Assembly (NCBI GenBank): GCA_030425385.1 | Contig: JAUIAH010000023.1 | Location: 1-64,000, forward strand | Origin: Verrucomicrobiia bacterium | GTDB lineage: Bacteria > Verrucomicrobiota > Verrucomicrobiia > Verrucomicrobiales > DEV007 | Length of the DNA stretch: 64,000 nucleotides | Direction of reading: 5' to 3' | Part shown: in pieces, positions 63,518 through 64,000 of the stretch | How the letters are laid out: each line of letters begins with the position of its first letter | Numbering within the stretch: position 1 is the first letter of the stretch | The notes under the pieces: generated by a model | Database searches by the model: none | Seen by the model: the letters and a program-made list of their open reading frames with translations, nothing else | What the model was told of the DNA's origin: nothing | Program-made: the position numbers and the translations under genes

Positions 63518-64000
63518 ATGCAGAAAGCCCTGACCATTCCTCCCGAGAATCGAGCGCCCGTCGCTGACGATCATGAACTCTTGCGACGCTACGTCCAGGC
63601 GTCAGACGAGAGTGCTTTTCGAGACTTGGTGCGTCGGCATGAAGGGATGGTCGAGTCCGCGGCGAAGCGAGTCCTGAGAAATCAGGATCTCGTCCATGAG
63701 GTGTCTCAGAATGTCTTTGCGTTGTTGGCTCGTAAGGCTCCTCATCTCCCTCACAAGGTTACCATCTCAGGTTGGCTCTTCAAGGCGGCCCGATTTGAAG
63801 CCCTGAGGCTCGGGCGAAATGATGCCACGCGGCATCGCCACCTGCGCGCATATGCGATCGATTCGGATTCGCCGGACGTTCCGGAAGGCTTGCAGGACGC
63901 TTTCCGTGAATCATTGGATGAAGCGTTGATGCGACTCGGGGATCGTGACAGGGAAGCCATTCTCCTGCGGTTCTATGAAGAGATGCCCTATCGAGAATTG
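63518..64000 (+). CDS. ECF sigma factor (partial, runs off the window)
   Basis: An ATG at 63518 starts 161 codons open to the edge. Region 2 is recognisable (DESAFRDLVRRHEGMVESAA, NQDLVHEVSQNVFALLARKA, ISGWLFKAARFEALRL), and region 4 begins at the end (LGDRDREAILLRFYEEMPYREL). Verrucomicrobial sigma factors of this type (AFRDLV, QNVFA.LARKAP) are often continued by a membrane helix and a large C-terminal domain; whether this one is cannot be seen. It should carry its own promoter in the 185 bases upstream. Confidence 0.9.
   Translation, partial: MQKALTIPPENRAPVADDHELLRRYVQASDESAFRDLVRRHEGMVESAAKRVLRNQDLVHEVSQNVFALLARKAPHLPHKVTISGWLFKAARFEALRLGRNDATRHRHLRAYAIDSDSPDVPEGLQDAFRESLDEALMRLGDRDREAILLRFYEEMPYREL

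Overview
The window looks like a chromosomal segment of a Verrucomicrobiota bacterium (PVC superphylum), probably class Verrucomicrobiae; genus cannot be told. The basis is a set of family hallmarks: a DUF1549/DUF1553 cytochrome protein paired with a Tat-exported DUF1501 protein, a PVC-type membrane-bound dehydrogenase with a haem site, a formylglycine sulfatase, a PEP-CTERM protein, a CotH/lamin-tail protein, ECF sigma factors and a lone prepilin-like protein. Composition is about 55-58% GC except at 53.8-56.5 kb, which is visibly AT-richer. I saw no rRNA, intact tRNA, CRISPR array, transposase or phage module.

Layout. 0-0.9 kb: the 5' end of an unknown gene and a decayed, possibly regulatory, gene. 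0.9-9.2 kb (minus): a six-gene operon beginning with RsmA fused to a Nudix domain, followed by a complete tripartite ABC efflux system (TolC-like lipoprotein, adaptor with an EF-hand tail, ATPase, MacB-like permease) and an SGNH hydrolase. 9.5-18 kb (plus): PEP-CTERM protein with promoter and terminator, a membrane-anchored 32-residue-repeat protein, a three-repeat secreted beta protein, phosphohexomutase, Lnt and a sulfatase whose 3' end runs into tandem repeats. 18.4-25.9 kb: Gfo/Idh/MocA oxidoreductase, zinc-ribbon membrane protein, giant dehydrogenase-cytochrome-DUF6807 fusion, NAD-dependent dehydrogenase and a small membrane protein. 25.9-30.3 kb (minus): MgtE, gamma-glutamyltransferase, PgsA, RRM protein. 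30.6-34.8 kb: PAS-AraC regulator divergent from PutA. 34.9-40.2 kb (minus): a large secreted protein and, two bases downstream, an ECF sigma factor continuous with a membrane segment and an alpha-solenoid. 40.3-49.1 kb: IlvD/Edd dehydratase, serine hydrolase, bL36 with a basic tail, pseudopilin, YcxB-like protein, DUF1501 and PSD1-type cytochrome protein.

49.3-56.5 kb is the accessory region. It has a large secreted protein with repeated surface domains, a calcium-binding linker and a zinc-protease signature, whose base composition changes abruptly mid-gene. After it come anchored secreted proteins, a broken paralogue, an orphan C-terminal coding piece and a 92-bp copy of the first gene's leader region placed before another gene. 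56.6-64 kb is more ordinary: CotH protein, D,D-carboxypeptidase lipoprotein, small lipoprotein, M3 oligopeptidase, CBS protein, a small secreted protein and a truncated ECF sigma factor.

The best candidates for undescribed biology are the sigma factor fused to a membrane-anchored repeat solenoid (with a sigma-less relative of that solenoid at 10.4 kb), the RsmA-Nudix fusion heading an efflux operon, and the 49-56 kb secreted-protein locus with signs of cassette shuffling.
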